Below, piece by piece: positions 34,105 to 42,462 of a DNA stretch of 64,000 bases (the stretch's first letter is position 1; each line of letters begins with the position of its first letter). This DNA comes from CAZMGV01 sp964565925 (GTDB taxonomy: Bacteria; JAGRBM01; JAHCIT01). The notes below the pieces were generated by a model. The model did not search any database. It was not told the DNA's origin and saw only the letters and a program-made list of their open reading frames with translations. The stretch spans positions 62,001-126,000 of the forward strand of contig CAZMGV010000012.1 in NCBI GenBank assembly GCA_964565925.1. Direction: 5' to 3'. The translations under genes and the position numbers were made by a program.

Positions 34105-35127
34105 CTACGGTTGCACGCCGGGAATGGTGTTAATCCGGTCTAGTGCCCGGTCGCCGCGGGCCGCATAGCAGAAGAACCCGGCGCCCTCACAGGCGCGGAT
34201 ATAGTTTTTAATCCGGTCGATATTCGCCCCGGCGTCATATCCAGTACCGTCATCGACGTAGTCCACGGAAAGTACCGGCTTTCCGGCGGTGGTAAAGCTG
34301 GCGATGAGACTCAGGCGGTAGTCGGTCTCTTCGGCGGACTGCGCGCCAGCGCCATTGTACCAGAGATCTTCGACACCCAGCCCCGATATCTTGTTCATAT
34401 AAGAGTGGGCCGAGTCGTAGTCCACGATCCCCTCGCCGTTCTGCGGGATAACGAGGAACTGGTCGCCAAGCGCACTGTTGTCGCGGCAATAGTCCGCAAT
34501 CCAGACCACGAGGTCGATCATCCTCAGAGCCGCTTCCTGCTCGTCGTTCACCGGATCGCCGGCCGTCACCGTCTCGGCGCCCGTCCCGTAACTGCCGGGA
34601 TCGGCCCAGTAGACGTAGGCGTCGATGATATCGAGATACACGCCCTGAAAGCCCTGCCCGATAATCCGGTCCAGATAAGGTGCCAGGTAGTTGTCGCGCC
34701 AGGAGGTGTCCCAGTAACGAACCTTGTAGTTGCCGGCCCAATCGGGGTTGGTGTGGCCGAGCCACGGCGGCGCACTGCCGGTAAAGTCGTTCCCGTTCAC
34801 CGTCGTCACCCACCCGGCGTTCCAGTAAAAGCGGTAGTTTTCCGCCTCGCCGATCGAGAGGTAGGCGACCGGCGTAGTCCCGCGGGCAGAGATGCCGGAA
34901 ACCTCGAGCTGCGTGTATTCGCCCGTTTCGGAGCCGTCCGACGAGTAGTCGATCACGGCACCGCTCCAGCCCTGTATCAGGTCCGGTTCCGCTCCCTGAA
35001 GCTGGTAGAGCCAGCGGCCAAGCGGAGGCTGGGCCGTGGAGCCGCTTCCGCAGGAGCCGCAGCAAACGGCGAACAGGAGCAGCGGCACCAGTCTCGCAGT
35101 GTGACAAACGGTCCGGAATCGGTTCAT
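34105..35127 (-). CDS. GH114-type exported glycosidase-like lipoprotein
   Basis: A 340-residue protein. A signal peptide leads to a Cys cluster (C22, C23, C26), so it is probably a lipoprotein. The mature part follows the GH114 / TM1410 pattern: GRWLYQLQG, AVIDYSSDGSE, VAYLSIGEAENYRFYW, YKVRYWDTSWRD, FQGVYLDIIDAYVYW and QNGEGI. The Asp and Glu residues near the strand ends form the TIM-barrel active site. Characterised GH114 enzymes cleave alpha-1,4-polygalactosamine, a component of Pel-like exopolysaccharide. It starts 64 bp after the OmpA-domain gene and may be co-transcribed. Confidence 0.88.
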   Translation of the reverse strand: MNRFRTVCHTARLVPLLLFAVCCGSCGSGSTAQPPLGRWLYQLQGAEPDLIQGWSGAVIDYSSDGSETGEYTQLEVSGISARGTTPVAYLSIGEAENYRFYWNAGWVTTVNGNDFTGSAPPWLGHTNPDWAGNYKVRYWDTSWRDNYLAPYLDRIIGQGFQGVYLDIIDAYVYWADPGSYGTGAETVTAGDPVNDEQEAALRMIDLVVWIADYCRDNSALGDQFLVIPQNGEGIVDYDSAHSYMNKISGLGVEDLWYNGAGAQSAEETDYRLSLIASFTTAGKPVLSVDYVDDGTGYDAGANIDRIKNYIRACEGAGFFCYAARGDRALDRINTIPGVQP

Positions 35128-35191
35128 TGCGGGCTCCGCGGCCGCCGCTCCGCATAGGGAGCGGCCGCTCCGGCATCAGGACCTGTTCGGC

Positions 35192-37225
35192 CTAGTTGGG
35201 GATAATGCGGAATTCGACGCGGCGGTTCTTGGCACGCTTCAGTTCCGTATCGTCAGGCGACACGAGCGGGACGCTCTCGCCGTAACCCACGGCCGTCAGG
35301 CGTGCGCTGTCGACGCCGCCCCGTTCGATCAGCCACTTGCGGACCGAGTCGGCGCGGGCCTGCGACAGCTTCTTGTTCGCCGCGTCGGAACCGCGGCTGT
35401 CGGTGTGGCCGCCGACCTCGATCTTGAGATCGCCCTTGTCCTTGAGGACCTGGGCCACTTCCGAAAGGATCGGGAACGACTGCTCGAGGATCTTCGCCTT
35501 GCCGGTGACGAACAGGATCGTCTGGCTGATCTCGAGGCGATCTTCCTTCACTTCCACGAACTTCTTCTTCTGGATGACGGGCTTCTTCTTCAGGATGAAG
35601 TCGTGGACCAGCATCTGGTCGGCCACGAGCTCGAACTTGAAGGTCTCGTCGAAATGTCCGGGTGCCGACGCCGTGGCGCTGAAGCTGCCCGGCGAGAAGG
35701 TGAACTTGAACGCGCCGATGCCGGCCTCGGTCGTGGCCTTCTCCTGGCGGCCCGCGAACACCAGTTCGCCGGCGATCAGGTTGCCGTCGTCGTCGCGCAC
35801 CGTGCCCTGGAACACGGCCAGTGCGGGCGGCGCTTCCTTGGGCTTCTGGAGCAGACACTCGGTGAGCGTCGTCTGGCCGGCGATCACTTCCACCGTCACG
35901 TGGGTGGGCGAGGGATAGCCCTCGGTAGTGCATTCGATCTCCACCGGGCCGGCGTCGAATTCGTAGCTGGTGAACGCGCCGGTGTCCTTGTCGGTGATCT
36001 GGTCCGTCAGGCCGCGCTCGGGGTAGCGCACAAGGGCGCGGCCCAGCGGCTCGAAGGTGTCCTTGTCGCGCACGTAGCCGGCGACCTTGCCCTTCGTGAC
36101 GGAGATGATCTGGCGTTCCTGCGGCTCGATCAGCGGGATCGGCGGCGGAGGCGGCTCCGGCAGGCCCAGATAGGCCACCTGCAGCAGCAGGTTCCAGTCC
36201 GGATTGATGGCGACTTCGGGGTTCGTGTTCTTGACCAGGGCGAACTCGCCGCCGATGGTCGCCACAAACTGCTTGGTCGGATAAAAACGGATTCCCACAC
36301 CGAGACGCTCGGGCGACTGGGTGAAGCTGAAGCCCGGCGGGCCGCTCAGGATACCGTCCAGACCCCATTCCATGAACAGTGTCAGGTAGCGTCGCACGAC
36401 ATATTCGCCGCCCAGGCGGACCGGCATCAGGTTTCGATCCGGACGTCCCAGCGCGAACCGGAGAATCGTGTTCGTGTTCTGGACGATGTCGGCATCGGTC
36501 GCCGTCGTCGATTTGATGAAGTTCTTGTAGCCCTTGTAGCCGTTCCACTCGTAACCGAGGTTCAGATGGAAACGGAGCGGCAGGTTGCGCTTGTTGGGAT
36601 CCACATCGCTCGGCGCGGCGATGTCCCAGGTGCCACCGAGACTCACTTCGTAGGAGGTCTGGCCGAACTTGAGTCCGATATCGTTCGCCAGCGACGGAAC
36701 CTGCGCGAAAAGGCCCAGATAGCCGGAGAACTCCCGCTTGTGGTCTTCGTTCGGGTTGGTGAACCCGATCTTCAGGTTGGCGTTGAGTCCGGTGATCTGG
36801 GTGAGCTGGATAGCCTGCTGGTTGACCTGCGTGGCGTCGGCGCCGTTGACGGTCACCGCCGACCACAGCGGTGCAATCGAGAGTTCCGTGCCGATGCCGT
36901 AGTCTTCCCAGCCGACCTCTTTCCAGTAGGGCACCCAGGACAGCTCGAACGTGCTGGCCAGGCGCTTGGTCTTGGCGTTGGGGATCAGGAATCCGTTGGC
37001 CACGAAGATCTCGGTCGTAAGACCGAGGGTGAACGTGTCCTTGGGCATGATTTCGGCGGAATGCGTGCGGAACAGGCCGGTGGTGCCGGATATGTCAGGG
37101 GCCAGCGGACGGCGCTGGGTCTGCGCGCTGGCGGCGTCCGGCAGGACGGCCGAAATCATCATCGCGGCGAAGATGATTCGGATTACAGCTCGCACATCGC
37201 TTCGCACTGGCGTTAAAAACCCCAC
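35192..37225 (-). CDS. Outer-membrane protein with carboxypeptidase-regulatory-like repeats and OmpA domain
   Basis: A 677-residue protein. The signal peptide ends in AASAQ (about residue 34); GTG codons inside its first 15 residues are alternative starts. Residues 40-360 are beta-barrel-like. After a Pro-rich hinge (PEPPPPPIPL), two beta-sandwich modules follow (VAGYVRDKDTFEPLGRALV, then FQGTVRDDDGNLIAGELVF), resembling carboxypeptidase regulatory-like domains. The C-terminal OmpA domain (GHTDSRGSDAANKKLSQARA, GYGESVP, RRVEFRI) would bind peptidoglycan. It probably links the outer membrane to the wall. The gene is about 300 bp from the oxidase genes and looks like the first of a pair with GH114. 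Confidence 0.92.
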   Translation of the reverse strand: MGFLTPVRSDVRAVIRIIFAAMMISAVLPDAASAQTQRRPLAPDISGTTGLFRTHSAEIMPKDTFTLGLTTEIFVANGFLIPNAKTKRLASTFELSWVPYWKEVGWEDYGIGTELSIAPLWSAVTVNGADATQVNQQAIQLTQITGLNANLKIGFTNPNEDHKREFSGYLGLFAQVPSLANDIGLKFGQTSYEVSLGGTWDIAAPSDVDPNKRNLPLRFHLNLGYEWNGYKGYKNFIKSTTATDADIVQNTNTILRFALGRPDRNLMPVRLGGEYVVRRYLTLFMEWGLDGILSGPPGFSFTQSPERLGVGIRFYPTKQFVATIGGEFALVKNTNPEVAINPDWNLLLQVAYLGLPEPPPPPIPLIEPQERQIISVTKGKVAGYVRDKDTFEPLGRALVRYPERGLTDQITDKDTGAFTSYEFDAGPVEIECTTEGYPSPTHVTVEVIAGQTTLTECLLQKPKEAPPALAVFQGTVRDDDGNLIAGELVFAGRQEKATTEAGIGAFKFTFSPGSFSATASAPGHFDETFKFELVADQMLVHDFILKKKPVIQKKKFVEVKEDRLEISQTILFVTGKAKILEQSFPILSEVAQVLKDKGDLKIEVGGHTDSRGSDAANKKLSQARADSVRKWLIERGGVDSARLTAVGYGESVPLVSPDDTELKRAKNRRVEFRIIPN

Positions 37226-37445
37226 CCGCTCCGCTGCGGAAGGTTAAAGGCGGCGTGCCACCCGAAACCGCTCCTGCGGTGCCCGATAAATTTCTGCCTG
37301 ATGAAAGGCAGCCTAGGCCGACAAACGGCAAAAGTCAGACACACTAAATGAATACCCGTAAACTCTAGGAGCCCTGAAACCGGTCCGGCAACGAAAAACT
37401 TGTAAATGCGCCACCTTAGGCGTCCTGAGCCCCCGTTTTATCCCC

Positions 37446-37485
37446 GAAAAGCAGACACCCGGAGGCTCTGGGCACTCCGGGTGTC
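37446..37485 (-). terminator. Terminator after cytochrome oxidase subunit IV
   Basis: GACACCCGGAG (37454-37464) and CTCCGGGTGTC (37475-37485) form a perfect 11-bp stem with a 10-nt loop. On the minus strand it is followed by TGCTTTTC. It sits 34 bp past the subunit IV stop. Confidence 0.8.
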
Positions 37486-37519
37486 GGTACGCGGTGCGTC
37501 AATCGGCCAAGTGACCGGT

Positions 37520-38017
37520 TCAGTGACCGGCAGGGGCACCTTCCGCAGGAGGCTGTGCAGCCGGGGCTTCGGCGGGGGCGGCGGGTGCCGCAGGAGCTTC
37601 GGCTGCCGGAGCGGCTGCGGCCGGAGCCGCTTCGCCTTCGGCCTTGTGCTCGCTGCCGAGCGTGCCGGCTTCCTTGGCCGCCACCAGCTTGGCGACGACT
37701 TCTTCGCCTTCCTGCGTGTGGATGCTGTTGGCGGGCATGTCCTTCGCCTCGAGCACGATCATCACGCTCATGATCGAGAGGAACACGACCGGAGCAACGG
37801 CCAGCACAGCCAGCTTCGAAGGCTCGAACTTGAGGTGCATGTAGTAGCGGGCGACCAGCACCGCCTTCAGCGACGCCATGCCGACCAGCAGGAGCACCAT
37901 GATGGCCCCCCGCATCTCGACGGCGACGCCGATTTCCAGAATCGTGAGGACGCCCAGGGCGGCCCAGATGATCATGTAGATCTTCGTGTGGTCGTGTGCT
38001 TCGTGGTTTTCAGACAT
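37520..38017 (-). CDS. ctaF: Cytochrome c oxidase subunit IV (COX4_pro type)
   Basis: A 165-residue membrane protein with three helices between about residues 13 and 90 (YMIIWAALGVLTILEIGVA, then MVLLLVGMASLKAVLVARYY, then VLAVAPVVFLSIMSVMIVL). KAVLVARYYMHLKFE is the hallmark of the prokaryotic subunit IV family of haem-copper oxidases. Residues 110-165 form an unusual Ala/Pro/Glu-rich C-terminal tail that the family usually lacks. It follows subunit III by 45 bp and is closed by a terminator. Confidence 0.9.
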   Translation of the reverse strand: MSENHEAHDHTKIYMIIWAALGVLTILEIGVAVEMRGAIMVLLLVGMASLKAVLVARYYMHLKFEPSKLAVLAVAPVVFLSIMSVMIVLEAKDMPANSIHTQEGEEVVAKLVAAKEAGTLGSEHKAEGEAAPAAAAPAAEAPAAPAAPAEAPAAQPPAEGAPAGH

Positions 38018-38062
38018 GTTTCAGTTCCCCTGTGCCTTCATATTTCGGGCAGGCCGTAAAAT

Positions 38063-38728
38063 TCAGATCAGATAAACGAACGTGAAAACGAGGATCCAGA
38101 CGAGATCGACGAAGTGCCAGAACAGTCCGGCCACTTCCACCGCCTGGTAGTTGTCCTCGGTGAACTTGCCCTGCATGGCGCGCAGCGTGATCACGATCAG
38201 GTACGTGACGCCGGAGAACACGTGCATGCCGTGGAATCCGGTCAGCGCGAAGAAGGTCGCGCCGAACAGGTGGCTGTTCAGCGTGATGCCTTCGTGGATG
38301 AGGTGCGAGTATTCATAAACCTGGCAGCCCAGGAAGAAGAGTCCGCCGCCGACCGTCGCCCAGAGCCAGCGGACAAGGCCTGCCTGGTCGCCGCGCTGGA
38401 TGGCGGCGATCGAGAGCACCATGGTGACGCTGGAACAGATGAGGACGAAGGTCATCACCGAGGTCAGCGAGATACCGAGCACCATGTGCGGAACCGGCCA
38501 GTTGAAAGGCAGTTCCGTCCAGTTGGCGACTTCCTTGTAGAACTCGACACCCAGCGATTCCGGCAGCGGTACATGCGTAAAGCGCATCAGGAAGTAGGCG
38601 GCAATCAGACCGCCGAACCACATGGCATCGGAGCCCAGGTACAGCCACATGCCGAGTTTCAGGTTCCGGACGGGCATGAACCGTTCGAATTTGCTTCCTG
38701 GATCTTCGGCCACTTTCGTTGACGACAT
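38063..38728 (-). CDS. ctaE: Cytochrome c oxidase subunit III
   Basis: A 221-residue protein with about five helices, the short form of subunit III. KLGMWLYLGSDAMWFGGLIAAYF, HSHLFGATFFALTGFHGMHVF-type sequence near residues 150-170 and EVAGLFWHFVDLVWILVFTFVYL at the C-terminus are conserved subunit III features, including the Glu near the phospholipid cleft and WHFVD. Subunits I and II are not in this window: upstream lies moeA. The pair ctaE-ctaF is therefore separated from the catalytic subunit genes. Confidence 0.96.
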   Translation of the reverse strand: MSSTKVAEDPGSKFERFMPVRNLKLGMWLYLGSDAMWFGGLIAAYFLMRFTHVPLPESLGVEFYKEVANWTELPFNWPVPHMVLGISLTSVMTFVLICSSVTMVLSIAAIQRGDQAGLVRWLWATVGGGLFFLGCQVYEYSHLIHEGITLNSHLFGATFFALTGFHGMHVFSGVTYLIVITLRAMQGKFTEDNYQAVEVAGLFWHFVDLVWILVFTFVYLI

Positions 38729-38859
38729 TGTTTGTTCGTTCCCCTCGGTCAGAAGTGCCCCACTAGCTACAACGCGGAAATCAAAGGGGCAAGAGGGAAA
38801 ATCGCGGTTCGGAAAGGTCCATATTCAGGCCGGCAGCGGCCCGGTTTTGCGGCGGAGAC

Positions 38860-40131
38860 TCAGGGTATGACTGGAGAGCGGTCAAGGCCCAGTGCCGAAG
38901 GTTCCATCACATAAACATTAACGATTTCACCGGGTTTTGGGGTTTCCTGCTGTTCGCCGACCAGAATGAACGCATTGGACCGGGCCAGCACGGAGACCAC
39001 CGCCGACGACTGCATCCCGGCCGATGACACCACGAAACCGACATCGTCCTGGCGGAGCACCGCCCGCAGGAAATAGGCGATACCGGGTTTCGTTTTCAGC
39101 GTCCCTTCGAGGCGGGCTTTCACGAGCGGCGGGAACACGCTGGTCTCACCCTGCATCCGCCGGATCGCCGGGCGGGCATACAGTTCATAACAGACGAGGC
39201 TCGACACAGGATTTCCGGGCAGACCGAAAAACGGTTTCGGCTCTCCGGCGCCCTCGATCCAGCCGAAAGTCATCGGTGCGCCTGGGCGCTGCTTCACTTT
39301 CCAGAAGTCGAGTTTCAGTCCCGCCTGTACCAGAGCGTCGTGAACCAGATCGTAGTCGCCAACCGACACGCCTGCGGTGGAAATGATCACGTCGACGCTG
39401 CCGCGCAGTTCCAGCATCCGGTCGCGGATCGCTTCCACCCTGTCAGGAATGATCCCGCTGAACACCACTTCGCAGCCATCGGCGAGCAGCGCGCTCCGCA
39501 GCGCCCAGGTGTTGGAGTTGACCGTCTTCCAGCCCTCGGGATCCTGGTCCGGCTCGATCAGTTCATCGCCGGTCGAGAGGATCATCACCTTGGGCTTTCG
39601 GTGCACATTGACGAAACTGCGCCCCAGCAGCGTGAGCAGCGCGACCGAACCCACCGAAATCCGGTTGCCTTCCGGCAGCACGAGATCGCCGGGCTTCACG
39701 TCCTCACCGGCCCGCCGGACATTCTCGCCGGGCTTCGGAGCGACTTTGAACCGGATCTGGTCTCCGGAGGCTTCCGTGTTTTCCTGGATGACCACCGCGT
39801 CCGCGCCGGCCGGGAAAATACCCCCGGTAAAGATGCGGGCGGTTTCTCCGGCGCCGACTGCGGACGACGGCAGCACGCCGGCCGGAATCTCCGCGGTCCG
39901 TCGAAGCGTTTTGGGACTGGTCTCTGAAGCGCCGGCCAGGTCTTCCGACCGCACGGCGTAGCCGTCCATGGCGGAGTTGTCGCGGCCGGGAATCATCCGG
40001 GTCGAAAAGACCGGTTCACGGAGTATCCGGGCCAGCGCTTCCGCCACAGGCAGGCTCTCGCCCGAAAGCTTGCGCATCTGCGAGACGATACGGTTCTGGG
40101 CTTCCCCGACTGAAAGGCGGCCGTCGGCCAT
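38860..40131 (-). CDS. moeA: Molybdopterin molybdotransferase
   Basis: A 423-residue enzyme of typical length inserting molybdenum into molybdopterin-AMP. GRDNSAMDGYAVR near residue 49 is the domain 1 signature, ARIFTGGIFPAGADAVV follows, then VMILSTGDELIEP and STAGVSVGDYDLV in the MPT-binding domain, and FFGLPGNPVSSLVCYELY near residue 320. It lies 15 bp after the second ArsA-family ATPase and may share its transcript. No molybdoenzyme gene is visible in the window, so its client is elsewhere. Confidence 0.96.
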   Translation of the reverse strand: MADGRLSVGEAQNRIVSQMRKLSGESLPVAEALARILREPVFSTRMIPGRDNSAMDGYAVRSEDLAGASETSPKTLRRTAEIPAGVLPSSAVGAGETARIFTGGIFPAGADAVVIQENTEASGDQIRFKVAPKPGENVRRAGEDVKPGDLVLPEGNRISVGSVALLTLLGRSFVNVHRKPKVMILSTGDELIEPDQDPEGWKTVNSNTWALRSALLADGCEVVFSGIIPDRVEAIRDRMLELRGSVDVIISTAGVSVGDYDLVHDALVQAGLKLDFWKVKQRPGAPMTFGWIEGAGEPKPFFGLPGNPVSSLVCYELYARPAIRRMQGETSVFPPLVKARLEGTLKTKPGIAYFLRAVLRQDDVGFVVSSAGMQSSAVVSVLARSNAFILVGEQQETPKPGEIVNVYVMEPSALGLDRSPVIP

Positions 40132-40146
40132 GGCGATTGAACCCCG

Positions 40147-41337
40147 TTAGTGTTTGGGTGCGAACAGGAAGTCGTTGATCCGGCGCAGGCCGGCGAGATC
40201 GTGGATATCGCTCTCGAAATACGGCACGTGCTCGATGAACTCTTCTCCGCGCACGAGATACTGGAGCCGTTCCAGGTTCTTCTCGTCGATTTCGGCGAGC
40301 ATCTGGTAGTTGGCGAAATTTTCGAGCATCACGGGCGCGAGATCGCCGTAGCCGGAGGCCTTCAGGTCGGCCCCGAAGTGGAGCGCCAGCTCGTCCAGCT
40401 TCTTCCGGCCGTGGACCAGATCGCCCAGCGGGCCTTCGGCCCCCTTCAGCGACGCGAGGTAGTTCCGGTGGACCTTGTTCACGACGACGCCCTCGAACGG
40501 CATCCCGAACTCTTTCAGCTTGGAGTGGAAATAGACCGCCTCGTCCAGCGTCAGCTTGTTGGGGGAGGTCACCAGCACGAACCCGAGCTTCTGGTCGCGG
40601 AAAAGCTTCTGGACCCGCTGGGCGCGCGTCTTGAAGCCGTCGTAAAGGCCGTTCAGCGCCGTGAAAAACTCCGCCCCCGCCGTGAGGAATTCCGACGACA
40701 GCACGTTGTTCAGCACCGGCATGAACCGGTCGGACGCCCAGCTCATGATCGAACCTGAAAAACTGCCGGCCTTCACCGTCGGGCGGATCAGCAGGTTCAG
40801 CAGCTTGTTGTCGGTGAGAAAATTGACCATCCGGTCCGGCGCCGTGAGGAAATCGAGCGCGTGCTTGGCCGGCGGGGTATCGAGCACCACGAGATCGTAG
40901 TCGCCCGATTCGTACAGGTCGTAGAGCGTCTCGACCGCCATGTATTCCGGCGAACCGATCAGCGAGCTGGCGCCCTCCCGGTAGATGACCGAGTTGAACA
41001 CGCGGTCGGCTTCGCGTTCGGACGGCGTGTAGCGGCGGATGATTCTCTCGAGCGTCTTGCCGCCGTCCAGCATCATCGCATGGAGTTCGCCCTTCACTTC
41101 AAAACCCAGCGCCTCGAGCCGTTCCTTCGGCACCTGGCGGGGTTCGTTCACGAGTTCCTTGAGACCCAGCGAATCGGCCAGCCGGTGGGCCGGATCGATC
41201 GTGCAGACGACAGCCCGCTTTCCGGAAACCGCCGCATGCAGGGCGATCACGGCAGAGGTCGTCGTCTTGCCGACGCCGCCCGAGCCCACGCAGATGAGCA
41301 CTTCCTTGCGGCGAACCAGCGCTTCCAGCGATCTCAT
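40147..41337 (-). CDS. ArsA/GET3-family ATPase, second of a tandem pair
   Basis: A 396-residue SIMIBI-class ATPase. GSGGVGKTTTSA (residues 18-29) is the deviant P-loop with signature Lys, and TIDPAHRLADSLG follows as in ArsA/GET3 (switch I DPAH). LVVLDTPPAKHALDFL carries the switch II Asp. It lacks the Cys residues that bind arsenite. The open frame extends a further 300 codons upstream, but that part is an out-of-frame reading of the first ATPase, so the ATG at 41337 is the true start. It overlaps the upstream ATPase gene by ATGA. Function is unknown; membrane-protein targeting or another ion-independent role is possible. Confidence 0.93.
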   Translation of the reverse strand: MRSLEALVRRKEVLICVGSGGVGKTTTSAVIALHAAVSGKRAVVCTIDPAHRLADSLGLKELVNEPRQVPKERLEALGFEVKGELHAMMLDGGKTLERIIRRYTPSEREADRVFNSVIYREGASSLIGSPEYMAVETLYDLYESGDYDLVVLDTPPAKHALDFLTAPDRMVNFLTDNKLLNLLIRPTVKAGSFSGSIMSWASDRFMPVLNNVLSSEFLTAGAEFFTALNGLYDGFKTRAQRVQKLFRDQKLGFVLVTSPNKLTLDEAVYFHSKLKEFGMPFEGVVVNKVHRNYLASLKGAEGPLGDLVHGRKKLDELALHFGADLKASGYGDLAPVMLENFANYQMLAEIDEKNLERLQYLVRGEEFIEHVPYFESDIHDLAGLRRINDFLFAPKH

Positions 41338-42305
41338 GCCGCGAGTCCCTTCCGGATGACTTCCGATATACCAATGATCGTGTTCACGTCGAAATTCTTC
41401 GAATAGATGTAGGGCAGCTGCAGGAAACCCATCTCTTCTTTCAGCAACTTGTCCACATAGTGGCGGTTCAGCCGCGACCGCTCGCGCTGGAACGCGGCCG
41501 CTTCCGTGATGAAGTCGGTGGCCGGCTCGCCACCCAGGAACCCCGATGCCGCCTGCCGGAATTTGGGGTCCTTGATCGCCTCCGTCAGTTTGTCGCCCAT
41601 GCCATCGGCAAGGGGACTGCGGTTCACCATGTTGATGAAGACGATGCCGAGCGGAACGTCGAGCGTGTCTTTCGCGTTGCGAATGAGCTGCACCGTCTCG
41701 TTGACCGGAAGTTCCTCCGCCAGCGTGACGACGTTGAAGGTGGTCGTGTCCTTGCCGACAATGGTGTCGTAGGTGAACCGGGCGTCGTTGGCGAAGGCCC
41801 CTACCTTCAGCATGTCGAGGATCATCTTCGGCGCCTGCAGATAGAACAGCGAATGGCCCGTCGTCGGACCGTCGAAGATCACGAGGTCCCAGGCGTGGCG
41901 TCCGGCCTTGCGCTCCGCGACGAATTTCGCGATGCGGTTCATGATGAAGAATTCCTTGAGCGCCGGGAAAAAATCCATCGTGTTGCGCACGAACGGGAGC
42001 GCGAACGCCAGGTTGTAGATCGACTCGAACCGGACCTTGTTCACGACGTAATATTTGAGCGGGGCGTCGCCGCTCAGGTTGGCGGCGAAGATATTCGGAT
42101 ACACCTCGCGGGGGTGCTCCTGGACCGGCGGGGTGCCGAAGATCTCCGTGATCCGCGCCTTGGAGCCGGACCGGGAGTCGCACTCGATGAGCAGTACGCG
42201 CTTGCCCTGCTTGGCAGCCGCCAGCGCCAGCCCGGCGCACACGGTCGATTTGCCCGTTCCACCCTTGCCCGTGATGATGGCGAGCCTTCTGTCGAGAATG
42301 TTAAT
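41334..42305 (-). CDS. ArsA-family ATPase, first of a tandem pair, apparent ATT start
   Basis: A 323-residue ATPase. The P-loop GKGGTGKST lies upstream of the first ATG/GTG codon in frame (GTG at 42242), so a start there would delete the nucleotide-binding site. The frame is open to a TAA about 25 codons above and has no ATG, GTG, TTG or CTG. An ATT at 42305 lies 8 nt after GGAGG (42318-42314), ideal spacing, so ATT is the most likely initiation codon. CDSRSGSKARITEIFG replaces the DPAH motif of its partner. FDGPTTGHSL supplies the switch II region. It overlaps the second ATPase by 4 bp; the two may form a heterodimer. Confidence 0.85.
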   Translation of the reverse strand: MNILDRRLAIITGKGGTGKSTVCAGLALAAAKQGKRVLLIECDSRSGSKARITEIFGTPPVQEHPREVYPNIFAANLSGDAPLKYYVVNKVRFESIYNLAFALPFVRNTMDFFPALKEFFIMNRIAKFVAERKAGRHAWDLVIFDGPTTGHSLFYLQAPKMILDMLKVGAFANDARFTYDTIVGKDTTTFNVVTLAEELPVNETVQLIRNAKDTLDVPLGIVFINMVNRSPLADGMGDKLTEAIKDPKFRQAASGFLGGEPATDFITEAAAFQRERSRLNRHYVDKLLKEEMGFLQLPYIYSKNFDVNTIIGISEVIRKGLAA

Positions 42306-42462
42306 AACTGAAACCTCCCCCGGAACCCATTACACATAGCACCGGTCCACGAGCCGGGAAAACCCCGCCCGGACCCGTTGCTCCTCAAAGAGCCGCTTTT
42401 TTGCAGGGCTTTTACCTTTTTACCTCCTTTCCGTATCCGCCGGGCTACTCTTGCCGGACCGG

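Noticed and set aside
35130..35175. Palindrome GGAGCGGCCGCTCC and neighbouring GC-rich stems after the OmpA-domain gene
   Set aside because: There is no T-run and no clear position relative to a promoter. Short GC palindromes are expected by chance in this composition.
35405..37216. A 603-codon plus-strand open frame over the OmpA-domain gene
   Set aside because: It is antisense to a protein with signal peptide, barrel and OmpA domain, and its own translation has no recognisable structure.
40147..42240. Possible double-length ArsA protein
   Set aside because: The 300 codons upstream of 41337 in this frame are an out-of-frame reading of the first ATPase. The true arrangement is two overlapping genes.
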